Assembly (NCBI GenBank): GCA_016220095.1
Contig: JACRIJ010000046.1
Coordinates: 1-55,675 of the forward strand
Direction: 5' to 3'
Source of the DNA: Planctomycetota bacterium
GTDB lineage: Bacteria > Planctomycetota > MHYJ01 > JACQXL01 > JACRIJ01
DNA: 55,675 bases
The notes beneath the pieces are model-generated. The model did no database searches and had not been told where the DNA came from. It saw nothing but the letters and a program-made list of their open reading frames with translations. A program made the position numbers and the translations under genes. Shown piece by piece: positions 26,562 through 38,838 of the stretch. Numbering within the stretch: position 1 is the first letter of the stretch; each line of letters begins with the position of its first letter.

Positions 26562-27881
26562 ATGTTAGTCATGAAATTCGGCGGCTCGTCGGTCGCCAAT
26601 GCCGAGCGCGTAAGAAACGTATGTGCTATTGTCAAGAACAACCTTCACAGACATCCTGTAATGGTCGTATCAGCGCACGGCGGTGTAACGGATATGCTTA
26701 TTGACGTTGCTAAACGGTCGGTTACCGGCAAACTGGACATAAGCCCCATTCGTAAAATACACCTTGACATGATAAAGGACCTCAAACTGGACCCCGCTCC
26801 CACTGAAAAACTCCTGAACGAACTTGAAGTCCTACTCCAGGGCATTTCGCTCGTGCGCGAACTCACTCCCCGGACGCTTGACTACGTCATGTCTTTCGGG
26901 GAACGCCTCTCCATACGCACCGTAGCGGCATACATGAGCTCTCAGGGCGTGCATGCAACAGCCGTGGAATCCTATGACCTCGGCATGATAACAAGCTCGG
27001 ATTTCGGAAGCGCCACGCCGCTTCCCGAGGCAGATCCCATCATTGAATGGAACATTAAAAGATACGACACCGTGCCCGTAATCACGGGCTTCATCGGCAA
27101 AGATAAAAAAGGCAACATCACTACGCTCGGCAGGAACGGAAGCGATTATACCGCGGCTATCGTAGGCGCGGCTGTGGGCGCCGAAGAAATCCAGATATGG
27201 AGCGACGTTGACGGCGTCATGACAGCGGACCCGACCATTATTAAAGAAGCCATGCCGATTGAAAAAATGAGCTTTGACGAGGCGAGCGAACTCGCGTATT
27301 ACGGCGGACGCCTCCATCCTTACACGCTGATTCCCGCGGTGCGCAAAAGCATACCCATAAGAATCCTCAATACCTTCAAGCCAGACAATAAGGGCACCCT
27401 CATCCTGAGCGAATCAAAAGAAACCGAAGGCGTGATAAAATCAATCGTGTACAAGGAAAACCTTTTCCTGATAAACGTAATTTCCACCCGTATGCTCTTC
27501 CATCACGGTTTCATGGCCAAGATTTTTGAGATATTCAATAATTATTCCATAGTCATAGACATGATTGCCACTTCGGAAGTAAGCGTCTCCCTGACAACGG
27601 ACAACGATGTAAACCTTGACGCGGCTATTAAAGACCTCGCGCAATTTGCCGAGGTCACGGTAGAACCCGACAAGGCTATCATCTGCGTGGTGGGCGAAGG
27701 CTTAAAACATTCGCGCTCGGTTACGAGCACGATTTTCAACGCCGTTGAAAAAGGCAAGATCAACGTCCAGATGATCTCCCAAAGCGCTAAGAAAATCAAC
27801 ATCGCATTCCTGATTAATGACGACGATATACTGACGACCGTTCAACTGCTTCATAATACGTTTTTTGCAAAGAAACAATAA
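26562..27881 (+). CDS. lysC: Aspartate kinase
   Basis: The product has 439 residues. The amino-acid-kinase fold starts with MKFGGSS (4-10). The Asp/ATP site region is TTLGRNGSDYTA, and two C-terminal ACT modules lie at about 300-439 (LINVISTRMLFHHGF and ICVVGEGL). It phosphorylates aspartate at the entry to lysine, threonine and methionine synthesis. The paired ACT domains suggest feedback control by an end product. The length and single-function layout exclude the bifunctional kinase/homoserine dehydrogenase. A DHH phosphoesterase starts 1 nt after its stop, so the two form an operon. Confidence 0.93.
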   Translation: MLVMKFGGSSVANAERVRNVCAIVKNNLHRHPVMVVSAHGGVTDMLIDVAKRSVTGKLDISPIRKIHLDMIKDLKLDPAPTEKLLNELEVLLQGISLVRELTPRTLDYVMSFGERLSIRTVAAYMSSQGVHATAVESYDLGMITSSDFGSATPLPEADPIIEWNIKRYDTVPVITGFIGKDKKGNITTLGRNGSDYTAAIVGAAVGAEEIQIWSDVDGVMTADPTIIKEAMPIEKMSFDEASELAYYGGRLHPYTLIPAVRKSIPIRILNTFKPDNKGTLILSESKETEGVIKSIVYKENLFLINVISTRMLFHHGFMAKIFEIFNNYSIVIDMIATSEVSVSLTTDNDVNLDAAIKDLAQFAEVTVEPDKAIICVVGEGLKHSRSVTSTIFNAVEKGKINVQMISQSAKKINIAFLINDDDILTTVQLLHNTFFAKKQ

Positions 27882-27882
27882 A

Positions 27883-28857
27883 ATGGATCAAAAAAAAATA
27901 TCGTCAACGGCGGCCGCCATAAAAAAACACCGCTATTTCCTGATATCCACGCACGTCAACCCGGATGGTGACGCGTTCGGTTCGTCGCTGGCCCTGAAAT
28001 TCATGCTTGAGGCCCTCGGCAAAAAGGCGGATATAGTCGTTGACAGCGCGTGCCCGAAGGAACTGGCTTTTCTCCCGGGTACTGACAAAATAATCTACAA
28101 ACCGGAATTGAAACAGCGAAAGTACGATGCCGTATTCTGCCTTGACTGCGGGTCTTACGACAGGATAGGCAAAGTCCAGAAGATAGCCCCCAAAAACGCG
28201 CCGATAATAAATATAGACCATCACGAAACAAACACCCGTTTCGGCGCGATAAACTGGGTTGACCTTAACGTCTGCGCGACCGCGGAACTCATTCTCGCCA
28301 TGGCGGAACATTTTAAAATAAGAATTTCCAGGCAATTCGCCGTCTGCATCTATACGGCAATTGTCACGGAAACCGGGCACTTCTCGTTCAGCAATACCTC
28401 CCTGCGTTCCCACATGATTGCCGCTGAAATGATACGGTACGGAGTAAAGCCGAGTATTGTAAGTTACGGACTTGTAAAAAATAAAACCCTGAGTGACCTG
28501 AAATTGACCGCAAAGGTTATGGGCAGGATCAGGGTCACAAAAGACGGCACCACGGCCTGGTCGTCTATAACCGCGGACGATCTCAAAAACCCCCGCACAG
28601 TACCGGGAGATTCGCAGGAATATCTTCACCACATGGTTTCATTGAAAGGCGTGCATGCCTCCATCCTGTTCAGGCAGACTCCGGAAGGCACGGTAAAGGC
28701 AAGCGCGCGCACTGACGGCACCATAAGCGCGAGCAAGTTGATGCTGAAATTCGGCGGCGGCGGACACCCAAGGGCGGCCGGATGCACCCTGAAGGCCTCG
28801 CTCAAAAATGCGCAAAAACGCGTGTTGGACGCGGTAAAACGCATGCTTGGCCGATAA
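27883..28857 (+). CDS. nrnA: DHH/DHHA1 phosphoesterase, NrnA-like
   Basis: The product has 324 residues from the ATG at 27883; an upstream TTG would overlap lysC and adds no family sequence. The DHH domain shows HVNPDGD (24-30), DCG (88-90) and DHH (112-114), the metal ligands of the two-manganese site. The DHHA1 domain ends with GGGGHPRAAG near residue 296. NrnA-type enzymes degrade nanoRNA and/or hydrolyse pAp and cyclic-dinucleotide products. The gene follows lysC with a 1-nt gap and is probably co-transcribed. It is convergent with the zinc-ribbon gene that ends 9 nt away. Confidence 0.9.
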   Translation: MDQKKISSTAAAIKKHRYFLISTHVNPDGDAFGSSLALKFMLEALGKKADIVVDSACPKELAFLPGTDKIIYKPELKQRKYDAVFCLDCGSYDRIGKVQKIAPKNAPIINIDHHETNTRFGAINWVDLNVCATAELILAMAEHFKIRISRQFAVCIYTAIVTETGHFSFSNTSLRSHMIAAEMIRYGVKPSIVSYGLVKNKTLSDLKLTAKVMGRIRVTKDGTTAWSSITADDLKNPRTVPGDSQEYLHHMVSLKGVHASILFRQTPEGTVKASARTDGTISASKLMLKFGGGGHPRAAGCTLKASLKNAQKRVLDAVKRMLGR

Positions 28858-28865
28858 CGCTCAGT

Positions 28866-29816
28866 TCATTCAAGCGTCCTGAATGAATCCATGCAGGAAT
28901 AAAAGGTATTGGCAAATTCATTGTATTTGTTTTTTGAGACATAGCCTATAATAAGCCATTTCATCAATTTGCAATCCACGATAACTGCCATTCCTTTGAT
29001 CCGGCCTTTATGCTGATCACCCGCAATAACCAAACGGCGGGCGCTTTTGCCGCTGATAATGCAATCTTCATCATTCAACACCTCAATATTCATGAATATT
29101 TCAGCGAGCTTACGCCTTGAAGGGGACCATTTATCATCCATTCTATCTGTATCGGACATGAAAATAACCTGGATCTGCGGAACAATACGGTCAATTTCCG
29201 CGTCTAAGAAAACCGCCTTTGTTTCGGTACCAGGAGCCGATTCGCTCCAGCCGTTCGGCGGCTGTATTGAAAAACCATTGCTCTCGTCCGTATATTCGCC
29301 GGACAACAATTCCGGACATACGCGCAATTCCGGTTCAGGCCCGGAATCTTCCGATGCCTTGCCGGCTGACATCTTATCCAACATCTTATATCCCTGGTCT
29401 GTCAGCACAAAACCGTGCACGCATACTGCAAGAGCGATGCCGACCAAGGCGGAACCGAGTGAAAATATCAGCCTCGGCGTCGTATCAATAGAATCGTAAT
29501 AATGCTGTGCTATGCCGCCGAAAGCGCCGATTGCGGCAACTAAAATATACCAGCTTGTTTTGAGGCTATACCGGTCATCCGAAGGCCCCTTAAAAAAAAC
29601 AAACGGTATAACGTCCAGCGGCACAAGCGTAAGCAGAAAAGCACTGACTGCTAAAATACCGGTTATTATGAAAATAGAATGCCTCGGCGGCCTGGGCTTG
29701 TTTTCCAACCCCCTGTAAACAGATGTACCGCGCGCGGACGCGTTAAAAGGAGCACAGCATAAACTGCATGAAACTGCGCCATCATGGTTTTCAGCGCCGC
29801 ATTTCTGACACTTCAT
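28866..29816 (-). CDS. Zinc-ribbon membrane protein with PPxGW domain (paralog 2)
   Basis: The product has 316 residues. The start has an AGAGGA site 7 nt upstream. An N-terminal zinc ribbon (C3, C6, C17, C20; CQKCGAEN) is followed by three or four membrane segments (about 45-150). A soluble C-terminal domain contains GFSIQPPNGWSES, a form seen in PsbP/DUF1795-like folds, with a final helix YSCMDSFRTLE. It is a paralog of the neighbour 12 nt upstream, sharing the ribbon, the membrane block and the PPxGW domain in the same order. The function is unknown; topology suggests a membrane protein with a soluble sensing or lipid-binding face. Confidence 0.75.
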   Translation of the reverse strand: MKCQKCGAENHDGAVSCSLCCAPFNASARGTSVYRGLENKPRPPRHSIFIITGILAVSAFLLTLVPLDVIPFVFFKGPSDDRYSLKTSWYILVAAIGAFGGIAQHYYDSIDTTPRLIFSLGSALVGIALAVCVHGFVLTDQGYKMLDKMSAGKASEDSGPEPELRVCPELLSGEYTDESNGFSIQPPNGWSESAPGTETKAVFLDAEIDRIVPQIQVIFMSDTDRMDDKWSPSRRKLAEIFMNIEVLNDEDCIISGKSARRLVIAGDQHKGRIKGMAVIVDCKLMKWLIIGYVSKNKYNEFANTFYSCMDSFRTLE

Positions 29817-29827
29817 ACGATAATCCT

Positions 29828-31060
29828 CTAATAAATTTTCAGCGAATTCGCGAATGAATAAAAGATATCGCGGTATTCATCGTATTTTTCCGCTGGCGCC
29901 GTACACATAAGGCACCACGTTTCCTTTCCGTGTTCAATAAACACGAACATCACCTTCATGGCCGTTTCCCCGGACTTATACGTAACAACAAGCCGGCAGG
30001 CGCTTTTGCCGCCTATATTGCATATTGATTTTTCCTTGAAATCACAATCCGGCAGTTTTTTCTTGAGGATTTTTTCGCCTGTAGTAAACATGGCGCTTTC
30101 CACTATGCTTTCGCTGAATTTCTCGCTATTAACGCATATTGACGGATAAAACCCGTTAAAATCATTATTGTCCTGGAAAAAGATTTTCGCATTGGGCCGG
30201 CCCGTTGCTTCTCCCCATCCTGAAGGCGGCCGGACGGAAAATCCTTCGTAACTGCGCTCATCGCCAAGCAGGCCCATATTTACATGGGGCTGTGATTCGG
30301 TTGAAAAGAAGCTGTATGACCAGTCGGAAATGCAGAAACCGAAGAGAAACATGCCGATTCCGATGCCAGCCACCGAAGCGCTTACGGCAATGGCGTATTT
30401 TACCGCACCTTTTATTGATTCCTGGAAAAGCTTGATTATTATTACAAACAGAACAATCGCGCCTGCGCCCGCAAGCGCACCCGTCTTATCACTCCAGTAA
30501 TGAAACAGGAATAACGGCAGGAACGTGAGCACAAGCCCGCCGAAAAACAGGCCTGCTGTAACGGCCGCGAGCGGATATTTTACCGGCGGCAGGGGCCTTG
30601 CCTTGGCAGGAAGCTCTTTCGGGGCCGTCTGGAACGGCGTACTGCACATACTGCAGGAAACGGCTGATGCATCGTTTTCAACGCCGCATTTCGGGCATTT
30701 TATTTTGGAACCGCTGATTTCAACCGGGACGGACAAAACCTGTTTTTTCACGGCCGGCTTGGACGATTCAATGAGTTTGTCCGTTTTTATCATTGTGATA
30801 TCCGCGCCGTCTATTTCCAGGTCATAATCCGAACTGAACGCGCCGGGCGTAATGCTTACAACCGCCGTCCTCACCGCGCCTTTCCGGTCCACAAGTTTTC
30901 CCGTAATAGAACACTCATCGGTAGCAGCCAAGGTGCTCTCATCCGCTTTTTCGCCGTTTATGTATAACGTGTGTGTTGCGGCCGCAATTATAACCTTGGT
31001 TTTGACCTGAATAGTATTACCCTCAAAGGTCGCCATATAGTAAGTATCAAACAAACCCAT
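29828..31060 (-). CDS. Zinc-ribbon membrane protein with extra N-terminal domain (paralog 1)
   Basis: The product has 410 residues with an AGAGG-type site before the ATG. Residues 1-110 are a small beta-rich domain (FEGNTIQVKTKVIIAAATH) not found in the paralog. The zinc ribbon follows at C122, C125, C136 and C139 (CPKCGVEN), then four hydrophobic segments at about 160-255, then the GFSVRPPSGWGEA domain and a YSFANSLKIY end. It is the first gene of a two-gene operon with its own promoter (31141-31169). Gene duplication with gain or loss of the first domain is inferred from the shared order. Function unknown. Confidence 0.75.
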   Translation of the reverse strand: MGLFDTYYMATFEGNTIQVKTKVIIAAATHTLYINGEKADESTLAATDECSITGKLVDRKGAVRTAVVSITPGAFSSDYDLEIDGADITMIKTDKLIESSKPAVKKQVLSVPVEISGSKIKCPKCGVENDASAVSCSMCSTPFQTAPKELPAKARPLPPVKYPLAAVTAGLFFGGLVLTFLPLFLFHYWSDKTGALAGAGAIVLFVIIIKLFQESIKGAVKYAIAVSASVAGIGIGMFLFGFCISDWSYSFFSTESQPHVNMGLLGDERSYEGFSVRPPSGWGEATGRPNAKIFFQDNNDFNGFYPSICVNSEKFSESIVESAMFTTGEKILKKKLPDCDFKEKSICNIGGKSACRLVVTYKSGETAMKVMFVFIEHGKETWCLMCTAPAEKYDEYRDIFYSFANSLKIY

Positions 31061-31140
31061 CGCACACCTCTTTACCGAATCTCCACGCTCGTTTCAATTC
31101 ACTGATCAAATACCGGCTGTTTTAGTTTCTATACGGCTTC

Positions 31141-31169
31141 TATTTAACTATTTTTGCGGAAAATGTCAA
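31141..31169 (-). promoter_or_regulatory. Promoter of the zinc-ribbon pair
   Basis: On the minus strand TTGACA (31169-31164), a 17-nt spacer and TAAATA (31146-31141), leaving about a 75-nt leader to the start at 31060. Confidence 0.65.
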
Positions 31170-32648
31170 TTATTTGGGTTGTTCGTGTTTTTCAAGCCCT
31201 TCGGGATTCGACGGCGCGGAATCCGCCGGCGGCTTCGGCTGTTCCGTCTCTTCTTTTTTCTCAATAAAATCCCCGTACTGTTTCAGCAGGTTATCGCCAA
31301 AACCCTTGCCTATCGCGTAAATCGTATTGCCGTCCTCTTTTTTCACATAATAGGACGCGTTGTCCGAAGACAGTTTGAGTATGTACAAAACCGTCTTTTT
31401 ATCCCCTGTTTCCGTAATAACAAGTTTTTCCATATACTTGCCTGGATCAATTTCCGCCTTTGAGGCGTCAAGCAATGCCGAATTGGCGCGCAGGGATGTT
31501 ACCGTATTTACTATGCTGTTTACCGTCTGGAGTTTCAGCCCGCCTTGTCCCGCCCCTCCTGCAAGCGACCACTCCTTTGATTTGTCATCGCGGACAAGCA
31601 CGACGTCCTGGATTTCCGGCCGGGAGATTTCGATTTTTGTAAGATTGTCGGCATCCACGGCGCAGACCTGCTTGTCAATATATTCCTCGGCCTTTTTGCG
31701 GAAATTATCAGCCTGTGATTTCCCGCAGAGTAAAACGAATGGCTTATCGTCAACCATGACGTAACTATGGGTTGACCCGTCATCTTTGCCGATACTGACC
31801 TTACGCGCCGTACCGTCTTCAAGAGTTACGGTTGCTGTTACGGCCGGCACGTCAAGCCCGTATTCTTTTAATTCTTTTACGTCTTTGACAATATCGTCTA
31901 TATTGAGATTGGCGGCCGCGCCTGTCACGGCGGAAGCCGTTGCCTGGTCAGCCGGGGCGTCCACGGGCTCTTTCAAGACCCATTTCGGCGCGGCATCGGC
32001 GATTTTCGTCAGGCGGATAACCTGCGCGGTTGTTTGTCCTTCTATTACACTGCTTATCGCAAGTTCCTTTATCTTCTGCTGGTCAATGCCGAGCGCACTG
32101 CGTTTTATCCAGAATTTATTGTCATCCGAACAGGCCGCGCGCATGTTTTCCCCCGTCACAATTACCTCATTGCCTTCAAAAAGCCGTACGTAAGTGCTCT
32201 GATAATTCTCGGCATTCTTGCCGATATGGAAATACGCGAGTGTTTTACCGGAAGAATCAAGCATTTCCACGAGCAAACCCTGGTTATCAACCTCAAATTT
32301 CGCGAATTTATCCGGATTAGTGCCGCGAACGTCTTCCTTTTTCATCACCTTTGTCTTTTCAAGAAAACCCTTTATCTTATCTTCATCAACGGGATAGTTG
32401 TTAAGCGTTTCAATAGCCCATTTGCCCAATACCAGTTTTAGCGTGACGGACGCTTCGCCCTTCTTGATTTTAACGGTTGTAACATCCGCGGTATTAAGCT
32501 CATAATAAATAAGGCCTCCGGTTTTTACGTCTTTAATCTGCTTTTTGCCTGGCCCGTAAACAAAAAACACCGCAGTCCCGAGAATAGCAGTTACAATTAT
32601 CAGGATTGCTATCAATTTAAGTTTTGTTTTTTCAATACACGAAAACAT
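31170..32648 (-). CDS. DUF4340-type membrane-anchored protein of the Gld-like ABC operon
   Basis: The product has 492 residues. An AGGAGG-type site lies 10 nt before the ATG. One N-terminal membrane anchor (about 11-31) precedes repeated beta-rich modules of the DUF4340 kind (VTTVKIKKGEASVTLKL, NLTKIEISRPEIQDVVL, then KLVITETGDKKTVLYIL). The C-terminus is Glu/Lys/Pro rich. Such proteins are typically encoded with GldFG-like ABC systems, as here: it is the third gene after the ATPase and the permease-GldG fusion. It should face the periplasm and act with GldG; the cargo is unknown. Confidence 0.8.
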   Translation of the reverse strand: MFSCIEKTKLKLIAILIIVTAILGTAVFFVYGPGKKQIKDVKTGGLIYYELNTADVTTVKIKKGEASVTLKLVLGKWAIETLNNYPVDEDKIKGFLEKTKVMKKEDVRGTNPDKFAKFEVDNQGLLVEMLDSSGKTLAYFHIGKNAENYQSTYVRLFEGNEVIVTGENMRAACSDDNKFWIKRSALGIDQQKIKELAISSVIEGQTTAQVIRLTKIADAAPKWVLKEPVDAPADQATASAVTGAAANLNIDDIVKDVKELKEYGLDVPAVTATVTLEDGTARKVSIGKDDGSTHSYVMVDDKPFVLLCGKSQADNFRKKAEEYIDKQVCAVDADNLTKIEISRPEIQDVVLVRDDKSKEWSLAGGAGQGGLKLQTVNSIVNTVTSLRANSALLDASKAEIDPGKYMEKLVITETGDKKTVLYILKLSSDNASYYVKKEDGNTIYAIGKGFGDNLLKQYGDFIEKKEETEQPKPPADSAPSNPEGLEKHEQPK

Positions 32649-32670
32649 ATGGAAGGAACCTCCTTATTTT

Positions 32671-34971
32671 TTACATCATTGAATATCTCTTGGCTCTCCT
32701 GACAAGCGCCAGGGTTATGCCAAATATTATGACAAGCAAAGGCATTCCGGCTATGCTTGCGGCTTTCAGGAAAAATTTCTTGCTATCGGATACTTCCTCA
32801 ATGGGCCTTGCAGCCGTTTCCCTTGAACGTATCTTGATAAGGTCTTCGCCCATTGTAAGCCAGTCTATGAGATTCTGGAAGAATATCTGATTGGACTTGC
32901 TTCTTCCTCCGAAATTATCGGTTATAAAATCGGAATCTCCCACGACGACTATGGCTGTTTCCGGGCTTTTCTTAATGATGGAATTCGGGTCCGACGGGGG
33001 CGGCGGCGGGCCTTCACCTTCCTTAGGCGGAGGCGGCATGGGAATCGGCTTATTCGCGTAGAAACTGTCAAATTCCCCGGTCACTGCCACGGCAATGGTG
33101 TACTGAGAAAAGTTGCTTCCCTGCGGCATTTCCATTTTGGGCTGAAGGTCAACGCCATTCGACACGCTCGCCGCGGAACTGTTAGTGCTCGTCTTGACCA
33201 GTTCAACCGCCTTCTTGCCCGCAAGTTTTCCCTGGACCAGCTCAACGCTTGATACCCAGGGAAATATAACTTCGTTCATTTTATTTGTTACAGGATGGTC
33301 ATGATTCATGTTCTTATTAACGGCAACGACGAAATAGACATACGGCTGGGACATAACGAAATTTCCCTGCCTGGTTTGCACCTGACCCTGGTATTCGTAA
33401 TCCGCAATGACATCCGTATTTATCTTTACGCCGTAGTGTTCAAGCAAATCGCCCAGATTGTGCTTGCGTGGCGTCCCGTAAGGCATATCCTCCGGAACCT
33501 GCACGGCATTGACAAAGAAAAGCACCTTACCGCCCGACATAATGTACTGGTCTATAGCGAATTTATCCGTATCCGTAATATTTGCTGGAGACGCTATTAC
33601 AAGGGCGGAAAGGGTTTTGTCTATCGGGGTTCCGGATTTTATTTCAACCGGCTCCACCTTCATCTGCCGTGAAAGGGCGTCACATACGGCGCCGAGGTCC
33701 TTCTGCATATCCGGTTCGGTATGGCCGGTTAAGAATCCTACAGTTCTTTCCTTTTCCGCGGAAACTTTTACTATGGCGCTTGTAAGTTCATATTCAAAGG
33801 TTGATGGATTTATAAATGGTATGACCTCATGCTTATCGGTGTAAAATACGGCAAGACCGAAATATAGCTTAACGGCCTTGACCTCCGCCTTCTGCCTTAC
33901 CTGCGGAGTTTGCGGTTGTATCTGCAAATCCATAGCCTTTTTTTCCGTCTCCTCGTCCGTAAGCGGATCTATGTATTCAATCTGTATTTTATTCCCCGAA
34001 TACGCGCGGTATTCGTTCAGGGTATCTTCAATCTGTCTTCTGATATGGGTTATCTGTTCAGGAAAATTATCCGAGAAAAACGCCTTTATGTTGACTATAT
34101 CATCCAGATTGGCAAGTATCTTTTTCGTTGAATCGGAAACTGTATACAGCTTGTCTTCGGTCAGGTCGGTCCTGATGAATACCTTGACTGAAATAATATT
34201 AATAAAAGCAAGGGCTATAAGCAGTATCACCGCGACCAACGACGAACCTAACTTGTGTTTCCACCTCTGGTTTTCTATAGCCGCCGTATTCAGGTACAGC
34301 ATAAAAACCATAAACGAAACATAATAGATAACGTCCCTGGAATCAATAACGCCTTTTGAAATGGTGTCAAAATGGCCTCCGAGCCCGAGGAATTGCACAA
34401 AAGGCACTATGGAAGCAGGAAGCATTTTCAACAGAAACGGCGTACCTGCAAGAAACAGGATAAATGCCGTAACAACAGTTATCAGGAATGCGATTATCTG
34501 GTTACGGGTAAGGGCCGACATGAAACCGCCGAGGGAAAGGAATGATGCGCCGATAAGGGTTGCGCCGACATAACTGCTTATCACGGGGCCCCAATCAAGA
34601 CTGCCGATGGATGACACTGAAAACGCCACGGTAAGCGACAACACAAACGCCATCACGAGAAAAGCAACGCCGGCGAAAAATTTACCGAGTACTAATTCGT
34701 ACGTCCTCGCCGGAAAAGACATCAGCAATTCAATGGTGCCGGTATTTTTTTCTTCAGACCACAAGCGCATAGCCAGCGCCGGTATAAAGAAAAGAAAAAT
34801 CCACGGATAATAGAAAAAATACATCCGTATGTCTGTCTGTCCGCTTTCAAACAGGGTATTCAGGTACAGCCACGAGGACAGGCCGAGGAAAAGCGTAAGA
34901 AAGATGTACGCTATGGGCGAATAAAAATATGCCTTCAGTTCTTTTTTCAGTATTGTGAAAATGTTGTGCAT
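32671..34971 (-). CDS. ABC-2 permease fused to GldG-like protein
   Basis: The product has 766 residues. Residues about 1-245 are an ABC-2 type permease with six membrane segments (AYIFLTLFLGLSSWLYL first). A seventh hydrophobic segment at about 260 begins the GldG-like part, a large extracytoplasmic domain (TVSDSTKKILANLDD, GFLTGHTEPDM, GGKVLFFVNAVQVP). The chain ends with one more membrane segment near 740-757. GldF and GldG are separate in Bacteroidota; here they are one chain. The ATPase gene ends 2 nt upstream and the DUF4340 gene follows 22 nt downstream, so the three form an operon. Gliding is not implied: similar systems occur in non-gliding bacteria and their cargo is unknown. Confidence 0.85.
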   Translation of the reverse strand: MHNIFTILKKELKAYFYSPIAYIFLTLFLGLSSWLYLNTLFESGQTDIRMYFFYYPWIFLFFIPALAMRLWSEEKNTGTIELLMSFPARTYELVLGKFFAGVAFLVMAFVLSLTVAFSVSSIGSLDWGPVISSYVGATLIGASFLSLGGFMSALTRNQIIAFLITVVTAFILFLAGTPFLLKMLPASIVPFVQFLGLGGHFDTISKGVIDSRDVIYYVSFMVFMLYLNTAAIENQRWKHKLGSSLVAVILLIALAFINIISVKVFIRTDLTEDKLYTVSDSTKKILANLDDIVNIKAFFSDNFPEQITHIRRQIEDTLNEYRAYSGNKIQIEYIDPLTDEETEKKAMDLQIQPQTPQVRQKAEVKAVKLYFGLAVFYTDKHEVIPFINPSTFEYELTSAIVKVSAEKERTVGFLTGHTEPDMQKDLGAVCDALSRQMKVEPVEIKSGTPIDKTLSALVIASPANITDTDKFAIDQYIMSGGKVLFFVNAVQVPEDMPYGTPRKHNLGDLLEHYGVKINTDVIADYEYQGQVQTRQGNFVMSQPYVYFVVAVNKNMNHDHPVTNKMNEVIFPWVSSVELVQGKLAGKKAVELVKTSTNSSAASVSNGVDLQPKMEMPQGSNFSQYTIAVAVTGEFDSFYANKPIPMPPPPKEGEGPPPPPSDPNSIIKKSPETAIVVVGDSDFITDNFGGRSKSNQIFFQNLIDWLTMGEDLIKIRSRETAARPIEEVSDSKKFFLKAASIAGMPLLVIIFGITLALVRRAKRYSMM

Positions 34972-34973
34972 GG

Positions 34974-35915
<942 letters not shown>

Positions 35916-35927
35916 AAAACGAAACAC

Positions 35928-36368
35928 CTAATAATTTGCCGTTTTTCTATAATTCTGCATTTATCCTTTAAGAATACGCAAAAGGTTTAGTAATGTTGGA
36001 TTATTATATCAATTTTCAGGATTGTGTCAAATTTTACGGACATTTTTTGCCACAGAGAATACCGAGAACGAAACGACGAATTTACCATGCGTATCAAGGA
36101 AAATATCCGTTAATACTTTTCACTCTTATTTATATCCCACTGTTGATTGTTTTAGACAGCGCGCTCCTGCGTCCGTCGTCCCGTCCCTCGCTACTCAGTT
36201 TACCCTGCCGCAGTACTGAGCGAAGCGAAGTGAGTTTAGCGAAGGGCTACTGGTTACTCGCTACTGGTATTCATTTTCCCTTCTTCCTCCTTACGTGCGT
36301 AACTCCAGACTCGTGACTCAGGACTCAAAACTCCGTCACGTCCTTCATTTTTCATTTTCCATTTTTCG
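35928..36368. repeat. Array-filled intergenic region between uppS and the ABC operon
   Basis: No gene is visible. An A-type array (36043-36076) reads toward the ABC ATPase gene. A junction-like CGTCGTCCCGTCC lies near 36174, followed by a GCGAAGCGAAGTGAG tract (36221-36235) and TAC units 7 nt apart (36248, 36255, 36262). ACT recurs exactly every 7 nt (36302, 36309, 36316, 36323, 36330), and a class C array lies against the uppS stop codon (36332-36368). Read from uppS, the order is class C, junction, GAGTC array, as at 11690-11760. Confidence 0.8.
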
Positions 36369-37070
36369 TCAGAGCCCGCCGAACCTTCTGTGCCGTTTTG
36401 AATATTCCTGCATCGCCTCGTAAAGAGTGCCCACGGTGAAATCCGGCCACAACGTCGGAGTTACCCACAATTCCGTATACGCCACCTGCCAGAGGAGGAA
36501 ATTTGATATGCGCAATTCGCCGCCTGTGCGTATCAACAGGTCGGGTTCGGGCATTTTCGGGTCGTAAAAATACCGGCTTAATTCTTTTTCCGTTACCTTT
36601 GCCGCTGTCTTGCCGGTTTTCGCGCGGGCAAGTATGCCATTTACCGCGTCAACTATCTCGGCCCTGCCGCTGTAATTCAAGGCAAGGCATAACACCATTT
36701 TCCTGTTCGCGCTTGTGGTTTTTTTCAGTTTGTTTATCTCCGCCTGCACGTCCTGAGGCAATTCCCAAATCCTTCCTATGGTCTTAAAAATAATGCCGTT
36801 TTTCATGAACGTACCGCGTTCTTTGCGCAGGTACAGCTTCAGCAATTCCATAAGGAAATCTTTTTCTATTTTGGGGCGCTTAAGCATATTTTCCGTGGAA
36901 AGCGCGTAGAGCGTAAGCTGTTTAATGCCTATATCGGCGCATTCCTCGGTAATGGCGCGCACCCTGCGGGCGCCTTCTTCATGGCCCTTGAAGCGCGGCA
37001 ATTTTTTCTGTTCGGCCCAACGGCCGTTGCCGTCCATTATTATTGCAATATGTTTCGGAAGTTTTTGCAT
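36369..37070 (-). CDS. uppS: Undecaprenyl pyrophosphate synthase (isoprenyl transferase)
   Basis: The product has 233 residues, the usual length. The catalytic motif is IMDGNGRWA with Asp13. LTLYALSTEN follows, and the isopentenyl-pyrophosphate site is near the end as DLLIRTGGELRISNFLLWQ. It makes the C55 lipid carrier for peptidoglycan and other surface polymers by cis-condensation. It lies 2 nt after purA and is the last gene of the minus-strand run. The stop codon is immediately followed by a 7-nt ATG array. Confidence 0.94.
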   Translation of the reverse strand: MQKLPKHIAIIMDGNGRWAEQKKLPRFKGHEEGARRVRAITEECADIGIKQLTLYALSTENMLKRPKIEKDFLMELLKLYLRKERGTFMKNGIIFKTIGRIWELPQDVQAEINKLKKTTSANRKMVLCLALNYSGRAEIVDAVNGILARAKTGKTAAKVTEKELSRYFYDPKMPEPDLLIRTGGELRISNFLLWQVAYTELWVTPTLWPDFTVGTLYEAMQEYSKRHRRFGGL

Positions 37071-37072
37071 AA

Positions 37073-38828
<1,756 letters not shown>

Positions 38829-38838
38829 AATGTTACGG

